Positions 8,466-18,092 of a DNA stretch of 64,000 nucleotides are shown one piece after another (within the stretch, counting starts at the first letter, position 1; each line of letters begins with the position of its first letter). The notes below the pieces were generated by a model. That model was not told the DNA's origin. It saw only the letters and a list, made by a program, of their open reading frames with translations, and did not search any database. The DNA is from Membranihabitans marinus (lineage in GTDB: Bacteria > Bacteroidota > Bacteroidia > Chitinophagales > Saprospiraceae): the NCBI RefSeq assembly GCF_021729155.1, contig NZ_JAJQYA010000015.1, forward strand, positions 1 to 64,000, written 5' to 3'. Position numbers and translations under genes: made by a program.

Positions 8466-10055
8466 CTATGGCTTTGTGGTATTCTCTAATACCACAACAG
8501 CTGGTCCATTGCGCATCCACTTTTGGCCCAATCCCGTAGTATCTCCCATAGCTTGAAAAAATACAAATGAGCCCAATGCCAAATCGATATCGCCATCTCC
8601 ATCAATGTCTCCGGCATCCATAACCATCCATCGACCATCGGTCGATTGGGGAAAAGTATAAGAATCGAAATCCATTTGACCTTGATTTTCTAAATAAACA
8701 AAGCTCTGGTGAGCCTGGGATACATAATCTGGAAAAAACGAAATCGCTGCGATATCCATATCTCCATCTTCATCGTAGTCTCTTGCCATGGCTTTGTAAG
8801 CGCCATTTAATGGATAAAAGTATCCTTGTACAAAATTAAAATCTCCGGTATTTAAAAAAATATAAACACCATGATAGGGTTTTAAAATAGGCGTTTTATC
8901 CGCATTATCACCACAGACGTAAAGGATATCATCGAGACCATCACCATTAAAATCCTCCATTTCTATATATTGAGATCCATTTAAGGGAGAAAAACGCATC
9001 AGCGGTTTTGCGGTAAATTTACTGTCGCCCATATTTTTGTAATAGACAATAGATTCATCACCTTGGGCCATCAGTGCCACAACATCGAGTAATCCATCTC
9101 CATCCACATCTTTGACAACGGTTGAAATGGCTCCAGCGATAGGAGACAATATATGGGTTTGGTAGGAATCGCCCCCTTTGTTTTCATAATAGGCCAATCG
9201 ACCTATATTATTGCCATATTCACAAGCAAGCACATCTTCGAGACCATCGTTATTGAGATCGCAGTATACTATATCTACGGGCCGATGAAGATCTGGGATC
9301 ATGATTCGGGTACCATTATAGACTTCTCCTCCTGACTGCTTAAATACTTTTTGAATATCTCCGTCTGGGGCATCATGAGGAAATACACTTTTCCCTATTG
9401 TAGTAATATATAAGGTATCCGACTGATTGCGAAAATCGATAGGAGTAGTTTTAAACTTCAAGTTATTCGTCAATTCTAAGTCGGAATTCAAGATATTTAA
9501 ATTACTAAATTGCGGACGACCTTCACTATAGACCAATGACTGTTGATGAGGCAATATTTTGACCATGGTCGTCAATGCTGGAGGTTGAATTTGTTTTGGA
9601 ACCTTGTATCTAAATAGTGATAGATTGGTATTTAATACATCATTGACTTTTGGAGGCATTATGGTGTCTGGCGCATTGCTTACATAAAAATCAATAATTT
9701 TTTCCCAATCAGCCCGGGAAAGTACAGGTTGCTCAGGATAAATATTGGCTTGACGGACCATATCTCCTCCCAGGCCTTTATCGAATAAACTATCGGGTTG
9801 GTGCTCCCCCTTGTATATACCTAATCTAAAAGCCATGGCTGGGAGAACGTCCTTTTCCCAACTCGACTTGGGCAACATGCCAGGATCAACATATTGATGA
9901 CATTTACCACAGTGAATGGTCGCCAATTCCGAGCCCAACAAATCGGAGACTGGGAGTGATGCCGATTTGTCTACGTCTTGGGGAGCTGTCGAATGACAAG
10001 CATAGAGCAAGATCCAGAAAAACAGAAAAGAAGTATACTTCATATAGTGATTCAA
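8466..10055 (-). CDS. FG-GAP repeat lipoprotein with a cytochrome c-type heme site
   Basis: A 529-residue exported lipoprotein: hydrophobic residues 9-19 end in the lipobox-like LLYAC with Cys20. A heme c motif CGKCH is at residues 49-53, with a possible distal Met at 60 in YVDPGM. From about residue 230 onward there are at least five FG-GAP/VCBS calcium-binding loops, including DLNNDGLED, DVDGDGLLD, DFNGDGLDD, DYDEDGDMD and DIDGDGDID. These predict a beta-propeller with bound Ca2+ on the cell surface or in the periplasm. Mono-heme plus FG-GAP proteins recur in marine and sludge Bacteroidota; their role is unproven, with electron transfer or ligand binding possible. Met5 is an alternative start. 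It is convergent with the glycosidase-like gene. Confidence 0.75.
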   Translation of the reverse strand: MNHYMKYTSFLFFWILLYACHSTAPQDVDKSASLPVSDLLGSELATIHCGKCHQYVDPGMLPKSSWEKDVLPAMAFRLGIYKGEHQPDSLFDKGLGGDMVRQANIYPEQPVLSRADWEKIIDFYVSNAPDTIMPPKVNDVLNTNLSLFRYKVPKQIQPPALTTMVKILPHQQSLVYSEGRPQFSNLNILNSDLELTNNLKFKTTPIDFRNQSDTLYITTIGKSVFPHDAPDGDIQKVFKQSGGEVYNGTRIMIPDLHRPVDIVYCDLNNDGLEDVLACEYGNNIGRLAYYENKGGDSYQTHILSPIAGAISTVVKDVDGDGLLDVVALMAQGDESIVYYKNMGDSKFTAKPLMRFSPLNGSQYIEMEDFNGDGLDDILYVCGDNADKTPILKPYHGVYIFLNTGDFNFVQGYFYPLNGAYKAMARDYDEDGDMDIAAISFFPDYVSQAHQSFVYLENQGQMDFDSYTFPQSTDGRWMVMDAGDIDGDGDIDLALGSFVFFQAMGDTTGLGQKWMRNGPAVVVLENTTKP

Positions 10056-10317
10056 TAAAACCCAAAATTAATAATCTAAAGTAGAGAAATATATTTAATT
10101 CTTAAATGAACATCATCTCCAAAACTATGATTGAACCACAAGGTTTCGACTGTATCCCAGTAAAAAACTCCTTTATTCTCTCAATAAAGATATTGGAAAA
10201 AAGGAGAGCTCACTTGCCCTTTTATACCACTAGATTGTTCTCTACTGTAAAAGTTAAGCTTTCCACTCAAAAGTACTTATCTTTAAGCTATCAAATGATA
10301 TAGAATTAGAGCAAATC

Positions 10318-12117
10318 ATGCAGGCCAATCCCACTCTTGAACAAAATACTATCGCTGTTTTGCCATTTGTAAATATGAGTGCAAGTGAAGAAAACGAATA
10401 TTTTAGTGATGGAATAACCGAAGAAATCATCAATGCATTGGCCAAACTCAAAGACTTAAAGGTCACTTCTAGGACTTCTGCTTTTTACTTTAAGGGCAAA
10501 AACATTCCCATTTCACAGATTGGGAATCAATTAAATGTCTTTTATATTCTAGAAGGAAGTATAAGGCGGTCTGGTAATATGATACGGATTACTGCTCAAT
10601 TGATTGAAGCCAAAGAAGATTATCATTTCTGGTCAGAAACTTGGGATCGCGAATGGGAAAACATTTTTGACATTCAAGATGAAATCAGCCTCAATATCGC
10701 CGATAAGTTACGTGAACAATTGGGTCATTTTGAGATTCAGGATCATTTAGTTTCTACTCAAACAAAAAACCTTGATGCATACGACTTGTCTTTGAAAGGA
10801 AGATACTATTTTAATAAATGGAATCCCACAGACGCTTCAAAAGCCATCGATTTGTACACAAAAGCATTGGCCTTGGATGAACAGCACACCGAATCTATGA
10901 TAGGATTGGCGGACTGCTATAGTTTTATGGCTATTGCAGGATTCAGCCCTCTAAAAGCAACTTGGGCAAAGGCCATTGACCTCATCCATCATGCTGCTCA
11001 ACTCAACGACAAAATTCCTGGTGTTCACTATCAATTAGCTCATTTGTATTTTTTCACTCAATGCAACTTTGGTAAATCCTTATTTTCCTTAAATCAGGCT
11101 TTAGAGTTGAATCCCAATTATGTAGAAGCTCATCAATTCATGTCATTTTTTTACTTAATATCTGGCAATCATTCTGCATCTTTAAACCACCTAAAAATAG
11201 CACTGACTTTAAATCCCTTATCACAAGAGACCCTATTTTTCATGGCTTATCATCACTACATGTTGGAGGACTATGAAAAATCAATTGAAATTCTCGACCG
11301 TTGTATTCAAGAAAACCCCATCAATTTACCGGCTCATATGATTAAATGGCAATGCTTAATCGCACAGGGGCGATGTGGAGAGGTATTGACTAAAATCGAT
11401 GCCTATGACAAAAATCTAATTGTCGAAGGCGACGTATTGGGATTAAAAGGACTGGCCAACGCTATCGACAACAACCTAGCAGAAACCAAAACCTTTATCG
11501 ATCAACTCATAGAATATTCAGAGAAAGAAGATGGTTATCGAGCCAGTTCTTATCTGGTAATGATTTATGCCAATATCGGCGAGGCAGACCAAGCATTTCA
11601 TTGGCTAGACATTAGTATAAATAATCAATACAGTTTAATATTATTTCATTTTTCAGATCCTCTACTCCGACCATTAAGGAATGATATTCGTTACAAGGAT
11701 TATCACAAAAAGCTCTACACTACTTCATCATTTAAAAGAAAAAAAGCAGAAAAAAAACCCATTGTATCGAAGTCATTATTGGCCAGCTATAGCAAAAAAC
11801 TCTTAACTCATATGACTGCCAATAAACCCTATCTAGATCCAGGATTATCATTGCGAAGTTTGGCCCAACAAATCAATATCCATCCCAACCAATTATCTTA
11901 TTTATTGAATGAGTCTATGGAGAAAAATTTTAATGAATTCGTCAATCAATACCGCCTACAAGCTTTTAAAGCAGCGGCTTTAGATCCACAAAATCAACAT
12001 CTCAATTTAATGGCCTTAGCCTATGACAGTGGATTCAATTCAAAAACCGTATTCAACACTTATTTCAAACGTCACACTGGTATGACTCCAAAGCAGTACA
12101 TCCAACAGATGTCATAG
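10318..12117 (+). CDS. TolB-like/TPR/AraC-type transcriptional regulator
   Basis: A 599-residue three-part protein. Residues about 10-150 form the TolB-like N-terminal domain found in adenylate-cyclase-linked TPR proteins (VLPFVNMSASEENEYFSDG, then LEGSIRRSGN). Residues about 150-430 carry TPR units such as the one ending in LNPNYVEA. After a Lys-rich linker, residues about 500-599 form an AraC/XylS helix-turn-helix pair ending in FNTYFKRHTGMTPKQYI. No transmembrane segment is visible, so it is probably cytoplasmic. The TPRs likely sense a partner or ligand and the C-terminus binds DNA. The frame is open 60 bases further upstream but has no better start, and the TolB domain begins right after the ATG. 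Targets are unknown; its orientation does not tie it to the flanking genes. Confidence 0.85.
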   Translation: MQANPTLEQNTIAVLPFVNMSASEENEYFSDGITEEIINALAKLKDLKVTSRTSAFYFKGKNIPISQIGNQLNVFYILEGSIRRSGNMIRITAQLIEAKEDYHFWSETWDREWENIFDIQDEISLNIADKLREQLGHFEIQDHLVSTQTKNLDAYDLSLKGRYYFNKWNPTDASKAIDLYTKALALDEQHTESMIGLADCYSFMAIAGFSPLKATWAKAIDLIHHAAQLNDKIPGVHYQLAHLYFFTQCNFGKSLFSLNQALELNPNYVEAHQFMSFFYLISGNHSASLNHLKIALTLNPLSQETLFFMAYHHYMLEDYEKSIEILDRCIQENPINLPAHMIKWQCLIAQGRCGEVLTKIDAYDKNLIVEGDVLGLKGLANAIDNNLAETKTFIDQLIEYSEKEDGYRASSYLVMIYANIGEADQAFHWLDISINNQYSLILFHFSDPLLRPLRNDIRYKDYHKKLYTTSSFKRKKAEKKPIVSKSLLASYSKKLLTHMTANKPYLDPGLSLRSLAQQINIHPNQLSYLLNESMEKNFNEFVNQYRLQAFKAAALDPQNQHLNLMALAYDSGFNSKTVFNTYFKRHTGMTPKQYIQQMS

Positions 12118-12310
12118 TGGTCAGTGCCTTAATGGACCAATAATCATCTTAGAACATTTAATGAAAAAGTACGGATTTATAATTTAGAACTTCTTCTTAA
12201 AATACAGAACACCATCAGGAAGGGAATCCTCTAGATTTGTAACTACAAATTCGAACAAGGGAAATACAAAGCATTATTTCTTAATTATTCAATCATTAAA
12301 TTTCTATAAA

Positions 12311-13285
12311 ATGAAAGCGATAACTTATCATCGATACGGCGGACCTGAAGTCATGAATGTGGAAGAAATAGCTACTCCAAAACCAAAGGAGAACGAGGTT
12401 TTAATCAAGATCAAAGCAGCATCTCTCACCAGGGCCGACACCTTAATGCGAATGGGCAGTCCCAAATTCGGAAGACTAATGCTAGGACTTTTCAAACCCA
12501 AGACATCCATCACCGGTACAGGCTATGCAGGGGAAGTTGTTGCCATAGGTGAGCAAGTTAGCCGATTTAAGATAGGCGACCGTGTTTTTGGAGAAACCGT
12601 ATTTGGCAGGGGTAGTCACGCAGAGTACACCACCGTATCTGAAAACAGTCTGATATCAACCATTTTGCCGGGATTGTCGTATGATGAAATGGCTGTAATC
12701 TGTGATGGTCCATTGACATCGATTAATTTCTTAAAGAATTGCGGCAACATTCATGCTGGGCAAAAGATATTGATCAATGCGGGTTCAGGCAGTTTGGGTT
12801 CAGCCGCTATCCAATTGGCCAAGGCATATGGAGCCATTGTCACTGCCGTGTGTAGTACTCAAAACACATCGTTGGTTCGTTCATTGGGGGCAGACTATGT
12901 CATTGATTACAAAAAACAGGATTTAACAAAATTAGATCAAACCTACGATGTTATTTACGATACCATAGGTATTTTGAAATTTTCTAACATCAAAAAAAAT
13001 CTAACCTCCCATGGCATCTACATGTCTCCCGTTTTAAATGGAAAAATTCTGTGGCAGATGATGACGACATCCATTTTTGGAAGAAAAAAAGTGAAATTTT
13101 CAGCGACCGGTATGTTGAAAACCAAGGAATTACGAGTATTGCTCGATGAATTAAAGCAACATTTAAGTAATGGACAATTAAAGATTGTTTTAGATCGCAG
13201 TTACAAACTCGAAGAAATCATTGAAGCGCATCGCTATATTGACAGTGGGCGCAAGCGAGGTAATGTAACACTACAATTGGTTTAG
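12311..13285 (+). CDS. Zinc-free MDR oxidoreductase (quinone reductase-like)
   Basis: A 324-residue medium-chain dehydrogenase/reductase. The N-terminal GroES-like domain (about 1-130) includes GTGYAGEVVAIGEQV. The Rossmann domain has the nucleotide loop INAGSGSLGSAAIQLAK near residue 155. The structural-zinc cysteine cluster of alcohol dehydrogenases is absent, which places it with quinone oxidoreductase and enoyl-reductase types using NADPH. The length is normal. It has its own spacer on both sides and no operon partner. The physiological substrate is unknown. Confidence 0.87.
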   Translation: MKAITYHRYGGPEVMNVEEIATPKPKENEVLIKIKAASLTRADTLMRMGSPKFGRLMLGLFKPKTSITGTGYAGEVVAIGEQVSRFKIGDRVFGETVFGRGSHAEYTTVSENSLISTILPGLSYDEMAVICDGPLTSINFLKNCGNIHAGQKILINAGSGSLGSAAIQLAKAYGAIVTAVCSTQNTSLVRSLGADYVIDYKKQDLTKLDQTYDVIYDTIGILKFSNIKKNLTSHGIYMSPVLNGKILWQMMTTSIFGRKKVKFSATGMLKTKELRVLLDELKQHLSNGQLKIVLDRSYKLEEIIEAHRYIDSGRKRGNVTLQLV

Positions 13286-14049
13286 TTATGATTAATAATA
13301 ATATTCTTTCATCGTTAGATATGGTTTTAATATTTCGACATATTGAGTGGTTCTCCTATCTTGATTTCATATTTCATCCTTTTTTATAAATGGAAGTTGT
13401 GTTGAGTGAAATCGTATAAAGTAAATCATCTTATCTTTTTCAACTATACATCCTAGATTAGGACTTATCCATGAAATAGAACGGTCGGATTTTTACACCC
13501 ATAGTCCACAATATTGTCACATAGTCAATGGGCATGATAATTGTCCCAAATGTTGAGATTTCTTTTTACATCAATCAGGCCTGATAATGGCCGTATGGAA
13601 CTTTACCCTATCCAAAAGTCATTTTTAATATAGGCTGTTGTTCGTATTTCTAAGGTTATACAGAAGTTTATAATCAAACCAATGGTCTATGTCCAATGTC
13701 AGATTTTTGAAAATAAGATATTCGCAATCTTTCATAGGCAAGCCATTCGATAATGCTATTCACGGGGGGGGTGATTCACGAAAGACATTATTCACTGAAT
13801 GGCCAATGGTTTTGAGGCTGGCAATTTCGATGGCTTATTTTGGTTTATCACAAATATTAAAGTGAAGGGCAAAAATTAGCTCAAAGGAAAAATTGAGTTA
13901 AAGTGTTGAGGTAAAAATTTGTCTATAACAATAAAACTTTGAGAATGAGAAGTTTGATGAGAAAGAGGAGAAAGATAGATAAATAGGGGATTAGGTGAAT
14001 AGGTGAATAGGTGATTAGGCGATTAGGCGAAATTTGTGAGGTGGGTAAC

Positions 14050-14092
14050 GGGATTTGAGACGGAGAAAAAAGGGATTTGAGACGGGGAAAAA
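14050..14092 (+). repeat. Two-copy tandem repeat before transposase homologue copy 1
   Basis: A unit beginning GGGATTTGAGACGG and ending in an A-run occurs twice in a row (22 and 21 bases), differing by one substitution and one A. A shorter relative, GGGATTAAGAAGGGGAAA, precedes the second transposase homologue at the same place relative to the GCGC hairpin. Confidence 0.75.
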
Positions 14093-14094
14093 GG

Positions 14095-14107
14095 GCGCAT
14101 TAGGCGC
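14095..14107 (+). promoter_or_regulatory. Conserved GCGC hairpin upstream of transposase homologue copy 1
   Basis: GCGC-ATTAG-GCGC can form a short hairpin and ends 49 bases before the ATG. The identical 13 bases occur at 35970-35982, 50 bases before the ATG of the paralogue, while most other non-coding DNA around the two genes has diverged. It may be a protein-binding site, an end of the original element or a translational control hairpin. Confidence 0.5.
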
Positions 14108-14156
14108 AAATTCATCATGATAGAATTCAGAATTTTAACGTATAAAATATTAAATC

Positions 14157-15107
14157 ATGGAAGCAATATCAAAAAGCCTATCCTTATTTGACTTCCAACA
14201 ATTTTTCCCCAGCGATGAAAGTTGTTTGAAGTACTTAAGTGAACAGAAGTGGAAAGACGGATATTCATGTCATCGATGTTATAAAAATAAATACTGTCGG
14301 TCCGTAAAAAAATTCGATCGCAGATGCACAGCATGTGGATATGTTGAATCTCCGAAAGCGAATACCTTGTTTCATCATATGAAATTTAGTCTTCAGAAAG
14401 CGTTTTACATTGTCTACCTCGTATCCACAAATAAAAGAGGTATCGCATCGACAGAATTAAGCAGAAAATTGGGACTAAGACAGAAGACTTGCTGGCTTTT
14501 TAAGCATAAGATTATGCAAGCCATGGCCAGTCGAAAAAAATACACCATTGCATCCGATGTTGAAATCATGACATGTGAATTAGGCATCAATAATATCGTT
14601 GAAAATGGCGTCAAGATTGAAAAAAAGAAATTAGCTGTCTTGGCCCATGAAAAGAAAAGTAAAGGTCGTGGCAAGACATATGGTCACAAAATAAACGATT
14701 TAAGTGCCAAGGAATTATGTAAAATATTACACGATCATGTAGATAGATCCGCATCTATTAAAACCAATGGATGGCCGGCATTTTCAGCAATGAAAAAAGA
14801 ATATCATGGAATCCAAACAGTAGTTCAAAAAAAAGGAAAGCACCCTTTGGTAATGAGTTATAGAATAGGATGTGGGTTACTGCAATGGTTAAGAGGTGTC
14901 CATGGCCATGCAGAATTACTGCAATATTACCTCGATGAATATTTTTTCAGGCTCAACAGGAGTGACATGGAAGGAGACTTGTTTTTCCACTTATTGGATC
15001 GCATGATAAAGCACGAACCGCGGACCTATTACGACATTGTCAATTTTACGCCTAAAGCAGCGTTTCTCAAAAAAGCCAATGTTTCCGATCTTTCCATGGC
15101 CCATTAA
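14157..15107 (+). CDS. IS1595/ISXO2-like transposase homologue, copy 1 (catalytic residues lost)
   Basis: A 316-residue protein with the two-part layout of IS1595-family transposases: an N-terminal zinc ribbon (CHRC near residue 38, CTAC near residue 57, all four Cys present), a helix-turn-helix-like region (ELSRKLGLRQKTCWLFKHK), then the ISXO2-like domain ending in YLDEYFFRLNR. The catalytic positions are not conserved. Where the family has VEIDETYIGG this protein has VEIMTCELGI. The second Asp of the tDGW motif is Asn (IKTNGW), and the segment holding the last catalytic residues reads YRIGCGLLQWLRG, lacking the family Asn/His and Lys. It is about 93% identical to the protein at 36033-36956, with the same losses. 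No terminal inverted repeats or target duplication are visible. I infer a non-transposing, possibly domesticated protein. Confidence 0.8.
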   Translation: MEAISKSLSLFDFQQFFPSDESCLKYLSEQKWKDGYSCHRCYKNKYCRSVKKFDRRCTACGYVESPKANTLFHHMKFSLQKAFYIVYLVSTNKRGIASTELSRKLGLRQKTCWLFKHKIMQAMASRKKYTIASDVEIMTCELGINNIVENGVKIEKKKLAVLAHEKKSKGRGKTYGHKINDLSAKELCKILHDHVDRSASIKTNGWPAFSAMKKEYHGIQTVVQKKGKHPLVMSYRIGCGLLQWLRGVHGHAELLQYYLDEYFFRLNRSDMEGDLFFHLLDRMIKHEPRTYYDIVNFTPKAAFLKKANVSDLSMAH

Positions 15108-15111
15108 AAAA

Positions 15112-15153
15112 CCCTATATAGTCTCATTACTCATTGTAATATCCTATATAGGG
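15112..15153. terminator. Ten-bp inverted repeat after transposase homologue copy 1
   Basis: CCCTATATAG (15112-15121) and CTATATAGGG (15144-15153) are perfect inverted repeats with a 22-base loop, starting 5 bases after the stop codon. No U-run follows, so it is a weak intrinsic terminator at best. It could also be an element remnant; the second copy has no equivalent. Confidence 0.35.
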
Positions 15154-15244
15154 CCTGTAAAATTTATCTCTATATCTCACGTGGTGCTCGCATCAATGGA
15201 AATTTCATCTTCCACTTATAGCCCCTGATCTATAGTTTTATCGC

Positions 15245-17983
15245 CTATATTGAAAATGCCTTTTCAATTAAAGCCGCTTGCTGCTCATCGTGAATTTTCT
15301 TAAATCCTGTAGCCGGTGAAGCTCCAGGATCACGCGATACTTTCTCCAAATTCCAGTCCTTCAACAAATAATTTAAATAAATCCATGCCCCCATGTTCTC
15401 TGGCTCCTCTTGAACCCACACAAACTTGGCCTTGCTATACTTCTTCTTAATAGCCTCTAACTGATTGACCGGCAATGGATACAATTGCTCAACACGGACA
15501 AGATTGACATCCTTGATCTCATCTTTTTGAAGTTTCTCCAATAAATCATAATACATCTTACCTGTACACATCAATACCTTCTTGATCTTACTGGCCGCTA
15601 CTTGAATATCGTCTTCAATCACCTCTTTAAACGATGATCCTTCTACAAACTCCGATTTGTGACTGATACATAGAGGATGTCTCAATAATGACTTCGGCGA
15701 CATATTGATCAATGGCTTTCTAAATGGTCGAGCCAACTGCCGTCTCAATGCATGAAATAAGTTGGCAGGAGTCGTAATATTAGTTACCGTTATATTGTAA
15801 TCCGCAGAAATCTGTAAAAATCTTTCCAATCTGGCACTGGAGTGTTCTGGACCTTGACCTTCATACCCATGAGGTAATAAAAGTACCAATCCACTCATCC
15901 TTCGCCATTTACTTTCTCCCGCAGAAATAAATTGATCGATAATGGTCTGAGCTCCATTATAGAAATCTCCAAACTGTGCCTCCCAAATAACCAAATGGTC
16001 CGGAGATGCCAATGAATATCCATATTCAAATCCCATGACGGCAAACTCCGACAAAAGAGAATTGTATATCATAAATCGACCTTGATCATCTCGCAAATCC
16101 TCTAGTCTATTTCGCGCTTTAAATGTCTTCGCATCATATACCACTGCATGACGATGAGAAAAAGTTCCTCTCTTGACATCCTGTCCACTCATTCGAACAT
16201 TCTTGCCATCGAGCAAAATTGACCCATAAGCCGTCAACTCACCCAATCCCCAATCTAGGGTTTCTTTTTCAAGCAGACTATTCATCCCCTTAAACAATCG
16301 GATAACCTTAGGTACAGGAGAAAATCCTTCTGGTAAATAGGTCAACTTACTAATTATCAAATCGAAATCTTCAGTCGAAATACCAGTTTCTGGAGATTTT
16401 TCAAAGTCAGCTGGATCATTGGTGATTTTGAGTTCTTGCCATGCCAACTCAGGTTTCTGATAAGTATAGGGCAATGGCTGTTGTTTCACCAAATCCAATC
16501 TTTTCTGAAGATCTTCCCAGAAGTTTTTCTCTAAATCCTCTGCCATCTTCTTTTCAACCTTGTCGCGATGTACCAATTTATCGATATATATCTCTCGAGG
16601 ATTCATATGATCCTTGATGATATCGTACATCTTTGGTTGAGTAAATCGCGGATCGTCACCTTCATTGTGACCGTGCTTTCGATAGCAAACCATATCGATA
16701 AACACATCATTGTTAAATTTCTGACGGTATTCAATGGCCAATTCTGAAGCAAAAATTACCGCCTCAGCATCGTCACCATTGACGTGAAATACAGGTGCTT
16801 GAACCATATTGGCTGCCCCTGTAGAATAAGTTGATGATCGAGCATCGTCAAAGTCTGTGGTAAATCCAATTTGATTATTGATCACAAAATGTACGGTACC
16901 TCCAGTATAATAACCATCCAGCTTACTCATCTGGATCAATTCATATACTATACCCTGTCCAGCAATCGCAGCATCTCCATGCAACAACACTGGCAATATC
17001 TTATCGTAATCTGACTCATACAATTCGTCCGCTTTGGCTCGAGCATAACCCTCTACCACAGGATTTACCGCTTCTAAGTGTGAGGGATTTGGTGCCAATT
17101 TCAACTGCACCTTCTTCCCGTTCATCGCTTCCACCAAACTAGAATAGCCCATGTGATACTTTACATCTCCATCTCCAAACGCCAATTCTGGAACCGCAAT
17201 CCCTTCAAATTCATTGAAAATGTGTTCATAAGTCTTACCCATGATATTGGCAAGTACATTGAGTCGCCCCCTATGAGCCATCCCTATAACCACTTCCTCT
17301 ACAATATCTTCGGCAGCTTTATTGATCATGGCATCCAATGCAGGAATAAGGTTTTCACCTCCCTCTAATGAAAATCTCTTTTGACCAATATATTTGGTAT
17401 GTAAGAACTTTTCAAATATTGATGCCCCGTTTAATTTATTTAATATCCTTTCTTTTTTGTCAAAAGACAATCCGTGATCGGGATCCAAGGATCTGCTTTC
17501 TATTTTATTGCGCAACCACATGCGCTTTTCCTTATCTTCAATATGAGCATATTCAAATCCAATATTCCCTATGTACAAGGTATTCAATCGATCAATGATT
17601 TGCCTCAAGGTGGCATTCTTCATTCCAATTTCTTCCCCTGAAATAAAAATCTCATCCAAATCAGACTCCTCCAAATTATAGTCTTGCAGATCTAAATGAG
17701 GTTTTCTATCCTTTCTCGGCTTGATAGGATTCGTCGTAGACAATAAGTGTCCTCGATCTCTATATCCGTGAATAATTGACAATACATCAAACTCCTTTTG
17801 AATCTTCCCAACAGTTGCTGGGGCTTGAATCTCTCCTACCTCACTTCCGTTATTATTGAAGTCAAATCCATTAAAAAAAACTCGCCATCCCTGATCTACA
17901 GATTCGGGAGTATTTTTATACTGTTCATACAATTTTTCAATGACTTTGGGATGTGCATTAAAAACATAAGAATAATCAGCCAT
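15245..17983 (-). CDS. sucA: 2-oxoglutarate dehydrogenase E1 component
   Basis: A 912-residue thiamine-diphosphate enzyme of the TCA cycle that decarboxylates 2-oxoglutarate and passes the succinyl group to the lipoyl E2. The N-terminal helical segment begins YVFNAHPKVIEKLYEQYKN. Family motifs are intact: GMAHRGRLNVL, HGDAAIAGQG with the ThDP-binding region around it, CYRKHGHNEGDDPRFTQP, and C-terminal HGYEGQGPEHSSARLERFLQ. The length (about 910) matches bacterial E1o. It is cytoplasmic. The matching E2 and E3 genes are not adjacent; the E2 in this window (42.7 kb) belongs to pyruvate dehydrogenase. It lies 109 bases downstream of the transporter operon on the same strand, so it may be co-transcribed but probably has its own promoter. 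Confidence 0.96.
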   Translation of the reverse strand: MADYSYVFNAHPKVIEKLYEQYKNTPESVDQGWRVFFNGFDFNNNGSEVGEIQAPATVGKIQKEFDVLSIIHGYRDRGHLLSTTNPIKPRKDRKPHLDLQDYNLEESDLDEIFISGEEIGMKNATLRQIIDRLNTLYIGNIGFEYAHIEDKEKRMWLRNKIESRSLDPDHGLSFDKKERILNKLNGASIFEKFLHTKYIGQKRFSLEGGENLIPALDAMINKAAEDIVEEVVIGMAHRGRLNVLANIMGKTYEHIFNEFEGIAVPELAFGDGDVKYHMGYSSLVEAMNGKKVQLKLAPNPSHLEAVNPVVEGYARAKADELYESDYDKILPVLLHGDAAIAGQGIVYELIQMSKLDGYYTGGTVHFVINNQIGFTTDFDDARSSTYSTGAANMVQAPVFHVNGDDAEAVIFASELAIEYRQKFNNDVFIDMVCYRKHGHNEGDDPRFTQPKMYDIIKDHMNPREIYIDKLVHRDKVEKKMAEDLEKNFWEDLQKRLDLVKQQPLPYTYQKPELAWQELKITNDPADFEKSPETGISTEDFDLIISKLTYLPEGFSPVPKVIRLFKGMNSLLEKETLDWGLGELTAYGSILLDGKNVRMSGQDVKRGTFSHRHAVVYDAKTFKARNRLEDLRDDQGRFMIYNSLLSEFAVMGFEYGYSLASPDHLVIWEAQFGDFYNGAQTIIDQFISAGESKWRRMSGLVLLLPHGYEGQGPEHSSARLERFLQISADYNITVTNITTPANLFHALRRQLARPFRKPLINMSPKSLLRHPLCISHKSEFVEGSSFKEVIEDDIQVAASKIKKVLMCTGKMYYDLLEKLQKDEIKDVNLVRVEQLYPLPVNQLEAIKKKYSKAKFVWVQEEPENMGAWIYLNYLLKDWNLEKVSRDPGASPATGFKKIHDEQQAALIEKAFSI

Positions 17984-18092
17984 TTTTTAGTTATTATTTT
18001 AATCCTCAAATATCTAACAATAGGTTGGATTACCCATATCTTTTTTAAAGATAATCTAGAGTTTTTTAAACTAAATGAATGTATATTTCTAA

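Larger units (their letters stand above)
13286..14156. other. Long gene-free region upstream of transposase homologue copy 1
   Basis: The first 450 bases show nothing I can name. A run of eight G residues is at 13764-13771. From about 13860 the plus strand becomes purine-rich and repetitive: overlapping TAGGTGAA/TAGGCGAT units at about 13990-14030, then a tandem 21-22 base repeat at 14050-14092, then the GCGC hairpin at 14095-14107. The segment from about 14070 resembles the upstream DNA of the second copy at 35.9 kb. Confidence 0.55.

Noticed and set aside
8125-8520. 131-codon frame antisense to the glycosidase-like gene
   Set aside because: It is a shadow of a strongly coding sense frame and crosses into the neighbouring gene.
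13286-15244. A complete IS element with terminal inverted repeats around transposase homologue copy 1
   Set aside because: The only inverted repeat found downstream (15112-15153) is a self-contained hairpin with no matching upstream end, and it is missing from copy 2.
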